NCBI GenBank assembly: GCA_900753315.1
Contig: CAADYP010000020.1
Span: 1-25,537, forward strand
Direction: 5' to 3'
Source of the DNA: Clostridia bacterium
GTDB lineage: Bacteria > Bacillota > Clostridia > Christensenellales > UBA1242
Length of the DNA: 25,537 nucleotides
The notes under the pieces were generated by a model, which had not been told where the DNA came from, did no database searches, and worked only from the letters and a program-made list of their open reading frames with translations. Shown here one piece after another: positions 23,481-25,537 of this stretch. Every line of letters starts with the position of its first letter. Positions within the stretch are counted from its first letter, which is position 1. The translations under genes and the position numbers were made by a program.

Positions 23481-23490
23481 AAGGAAAAAT

Positions 23491-24213
23491 ATGAAAATTG
23501 AAGGTAAAAATCAAGTTATAGAAGCAATAAAGAATGATACAACAATAAACAAAATCGTCGTTGACAAAAACTTTATGACAAGAAAAGATGATGTCATTTC
23601 ACTTGCCAAAAAGAGCAAACTCCGCATTGAGTTTATGCCTAAAAAAGCAATGGACGCAATCAGCGTTACTGGTCATCACCAAGGATACATTGCCGAAACT
23701 GTAGATTTCAATTATTGCGAAATTGAAGACATATTGCAAAATGCAAAAGACAAAAATCATGACCCATTTGTTGTGCTTTTGGACGGAATTGAAGACCCAC
23801 ACAATTTGGGAGCAATTATAAGAACTTGTGAATGTGCTGGAGTTGATGGAATTATTATTCCAAAAGTTAGAGCGTGCCAAGTAAACGAAACAGTTGTACG
23901 CACAAGTGCTGGGGCAATTTCAAACATGAAAATTGCAAGAGTAACAAACTTGAAAGAAGCCATTGACACATTGAAAGAAAATGGACTTTGGATTTATGTT
24001 TGTGAAACTGGCGGAGAGGTTATTTACAAACAAAACTTGACGGGACCTATTGGAATCGTGGTTGGCTCTGAAGGAAATGGAGTAAAACAATCAATCCGCA
24101 CATACTGTGATGGGATTGTCACATTTCCACTCAAAGGCAGCGTAAACTCTCTCAATGCATCTGTCGCCGCAGCCCTTGTCATTTACGAAGTTTTGAGACA
24201 AAGAGAAAACTAA
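23491..24213 (+). CDS. rlmB: 23S rRNA 2'-O-methyltransferase RlmB (TrmH/SpoU family)
   Basis: A 240-residue SPOUT enzyme. N-terminal substrate-binding domain 1-80 (EGKNQVIEAIKND, HHQGYIAE), then motif 1 LLDGIEDPHNLGAIIRTCEC, motif 2 GIVVGSEGNGVK and motif 3 VNSLNASVAAALVIYEVLRQR. It methylates a ribose in 23S rRNA (G2251 in E. coli). ATG 23491 follows AAAAGGAAAAAT; a frame from 23470 overlaps mrnC and has no ribosome site. Confidence 0.95.
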   Translation: MKIEGKNQVIEAIKNDTTINKIVVDKNFMTRKDDVISLAKKSKLRIEFMPKKAMDAISVTGHHQGYIAETVDFNYCEIEDILQNAKDKNHDPFVVLLDGIEDPHNLGAIIRTCECAGVDGIIIPKVRACQVNETVVRTSAGAISNMKIARVTNLKEAIDTLKENGLWIYVCETGGEVIYKQNLTGPIGIVVGSEGNGVKQSIRTYCDGIVTFPLKGSVNSLNASVAAALVIYEVLRQREN

Positions 24214-24263
24214 AATCTAAAAAATTTAATACGAAAAAAAACTTAAACAATAAGGAAAAAAGA

Positions 24264-24869
24264 TTGAAAAAAATTGCTGATTTGACAGATGAAGAACTCA
24301 TCTCAATGATAAAAGATGGCAACGACCTTGCCGAAAGTGAGATTTTCAACCGCTATAAAGATTTGGTAACAAAAATCTGCCGTGGTTACTTTATTGTTGG
24401 CGGAGATTTGGAAGATTTGGTTCAAGAAGGGATGATTGGTCTTTACAAGGCAATAAAAGGCTATTCAGGGCACAAAGAAACATCATTCAAAACCTTTGCA
24501 ATAATTTGCATCAAACACCAAATTCAAACTGCAATTAAAAGAGCCAACACAAACAAAAACAAACCACTTTCATCCGCTGTATCTTTTCAAAGTTTCACAA
24601 ATGGAAAATCTGCAGAAAGTTTGGACTTTTTGCCAATCGAACTTGTTTTTGACTCTACCCCTGCAGAAAAAGTAATAGACAAAGAAAATTATGAGGCACT
24701 CAAGAAGAGCATAAAAGAAAGTCTTTCTCCACTTGAATACCAAGTTTTAAATTTGTATTTGCAAGGTTATTCTTACAAAGAAATTTCACAAAATCTAAAC
24801 ATTTCAAGCAAAAGCATTGACAATGGTCTTACAAGAATAAAAACAAAACTTAAAGAAAAATTGAAATAA
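24264..24869 (+). CDS. sigH: SigH-type RNA polymerase sigma factor
   Basis: A 201-residue sigma-70 family protein. Region 2: LTDEELISMIKDGNDLAESEIFNRYKDLV, then DLEDLVQEGMIGLYKAIKGY and SFKTFAIICIKHQIQTAIKRA; region 4: LSPLEYQVLNLYLQGYSYKEISQNLNISSKSIDNGLTRIKTKLK. The mrnC-rlmB-sigH order is that of the B. subtilis mrnC-rlmB-yacP-sigH locus, where SigH directs transition-phase and early sporulation genes; yacP is absent here. The start is TTG 24264 with AAGGAAAAAAGA upstream. Whether the host sporulates cannot be told from this window. Confidence 0.88.
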   Translation: MKKIADLTDEELISMIKDGNDLAESEIFNRYKDLVTKICRGYFIVGGDLEDLVQEGMIGLYKAIKGYSGHKETSFKTFAIICIKHQIQTAIKRANTNKNKPLSSAVSFQSFTNGKSAESLDFLPIELVFDSTPAEKVIDKENYEALKKSIKESLSPLEYQVLNLYLQGYSYKEISQNLNISSKSIDNGLTRIKTKLKEKLK

Positions 24870-24876
24870 CATACAG

Positions 24877-24905
24877 AAATGCCAGAGAAATCTCGCATTT
24901 TTTTT
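24877..24905 (+). terminator. Terminator after sigH
   Basis: AAATGC (24877-24882) and GAGA pair with TCTC and GCATTT (24895-24900) with a two-base bulge, followed by a run of T. Confidence 0.75.
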
Positions 24906-24912
24906 ATTTGCC

Positions 24913-24942
24913 TTGACTTTTTTTCGTTTTTTATTTTAAAAT
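24913..24942 (+). promoter_or_regulatory. Promoter of glnS
   Basis: TTGACT (24913-24918), 18-base spacer, TAAAAT (24937-24942), 19 bases before the start codon. No T-box leader is present; the distance from promoter to start is too short for one. Confidence 0.65.
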
Positions 24943-24961
24943 ATGACATAGGAGTTTTATT

Positions 24962-25537
24962 ATGAACATTGTAGAACCAACAAATTTTATTGAAGAAGAA
25001 ATAAACAAAGATTTGGAAAGCGGAAAAGCAAAAGAAGTTATCACCCGTTTTCCACCAGAACCAAGTGGTTATTGGCACATCGGACACTGCAAAGCCATCA
25101 CCATTGACTTTGAAACTGCAAAGAAATATGGCGGTTACACTTATCTTCGTATGGATGACACCAACCCAACAAAAGAAGATGGTGACTTTGCAAACAGCTA
25201 TTTGGCTGACCTTGAATGGCTTGGATTTAAGCCTAAAAAACTTGTTTACGCAAGTGAAGCATATTTTGATGGAATTTATGAAATTGCAGAAAATTTGATT
25301 AAAAGTGGAGATGCTTATGTTGATGAGCAATCTGCTGAAGAAATTTCTGCATCAAGAGGCACTTTGACAACACCAGGAAAAGAAAGCCCATACAGAAACA
25401 GACCAATGGAAGAAAGTTTGCAAATGTTTAGAGACATGAAAGCAGGCAAATACGCTGATGGCTCTGTCGTTTTGAGAGCAAAAATTGATATGGCTCATCC
25501 AAACATGAACATGAGAGACCCAGTAATTTATAGAGTT
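24962..25537 (+). CDS. glnS: Glutaminyl-tRNA synthetase, first 192 residues (runs off the right edge)
   Basis: The enzyme charges tRNA-Gln with glutamine. ATG 24962 follows TAGGAG. The class I signature is FPPEPSGYWHIGHCKAI (HIGH motif), then RMDDTNPTKEDGDFANS, a GlnRS rather than GluRS text, and TLTTPGKESPYRNRPMEESLQMFRDM with VLRAKIDMAHPNMNMRDPVIYRV. These last stretches are specific to GlnRS. The KMSKS part lies outside the window. Confidence 0.96.
   Translation, partial: MNIVEPTNFIEEEINKDLESGKAKEVITRFPPEPSGYWHIGHCKAITIDFETAKKYGGYTYLRMDDTNPTKEDGDFANSYLADLEWLGFKPKKLVYASEAYFDGIYEIAENLIKSGDAYVDEQSAEEISASRGTLTTPGKESPYRNRPMEESLQMFRDMKAGKYADGSVVLRAKIDMAHPNMNMRDPVIYRV

Noticed and set aside
24869..24962. 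T-box riboswitch before glnS
   Set aside because: The space between the sigH terminator and glnS is under 60 bases and the promoter lies about 20 bases before the start; no room for a T-box.
24773..25330. 185-residue minus-strand frame
   Set aside because: Antisense to the end of sigH and to glnS, which are both certain; no start signal.

Overview
This is a low-GC (roughly one third G+C by eye) bacterial chromosome segment with a Bacillota (Clostridia-like) gene set. Evidence for that: Mini-RNase III, RlmB and a SigH-type sigma factor in a row; zinc-type L31 and S18; a DUF1385/PrmC/PrfA block; rubrerythrin and a glutathione-independent anaerobe-style QueH; Shine-Dalgarno sites of the AAGGAG type. 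The species cannot be named from the sequence. Apart from two edge-truncated genes (a barstar-like gene on the left, glnS on the right) and one broken gene (barnase), the genes look intact.

Layout. 1-713 (minus): a barstar-like gene preceded by a barnase-type RNase gene that has lost about 20 codons and its frame, next to a tRNA-Glu. 875-1261 (+): a small membrane protein. 1341-3373 (minus): a GPH-type sugar:cation symporter followed by a lipoprotein. 3574-4743 (+): a membrane-anchored metallophosphoesterase. 4858-5640 (minus): a divergent CYTH-like protein. 5766-6368 (+): rubrerythrin. 6499-8332 (minus): queH, lepB and HU. 8424-9098: an ArsR-type regulator divergent from a 58-residue hydrophobic peptide. 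9327-9728 (+): a two-helix VirB2/pilin-like protein. 9987-12810 (minus): a DUF1385-PrmC fusion overlapping prfA. 12896-13516 (+): an orphan gene with its own promoter and terminator. 13622-14915 (minus): rpsF-ssb-rpsR-rpmE. 15165-15917 (+): a TIM-barrel sugar-phosphate isomerase-like protein. 16117-18813 (minus): secA. 19013-21973 (+): an unrecognised 986-residue protein with a proline-rich linker, a membrane segment and a long coiled coil. 22007-24869 (+): ychF, mrnC, rlmB and sigH. 24962-end (+): glnS.

How the parts relate. Most of the window is translation and its quality control (rpsF, ssb, rpsR, rpmE, prmC, prfA, mrnC, rlmB, ychF, glnS, queH, tRNA-Glu) plus secretion (secA, lepB). Convergent gene pairs are separated by near-perfect bidirectional terminator hairpins. 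The accessory content is the decayed barnase/barstar module at the tRNA, the orphan gene splitting the rpmE/prmC block, the pilin-like protein, the small peptide next to ArsR and the 986-residue protein.

The most notable points are: (1) the barnase remnant, whose four catalytic residues keep exactly the barnase spacing although the gene is frameshifted; (2) the single-ORF DUF1385-PrmC fusion with a plausible internal start for free PrmC; (3) several genes lacking a Shine-Dalgarno site whose -10 box lies only 6-9 bases before the start codon, which suggests leaderless transcripts; (4) the large unrecognised coiled-coil membrane protein. All assignments are from reading motifs; no database search was done.
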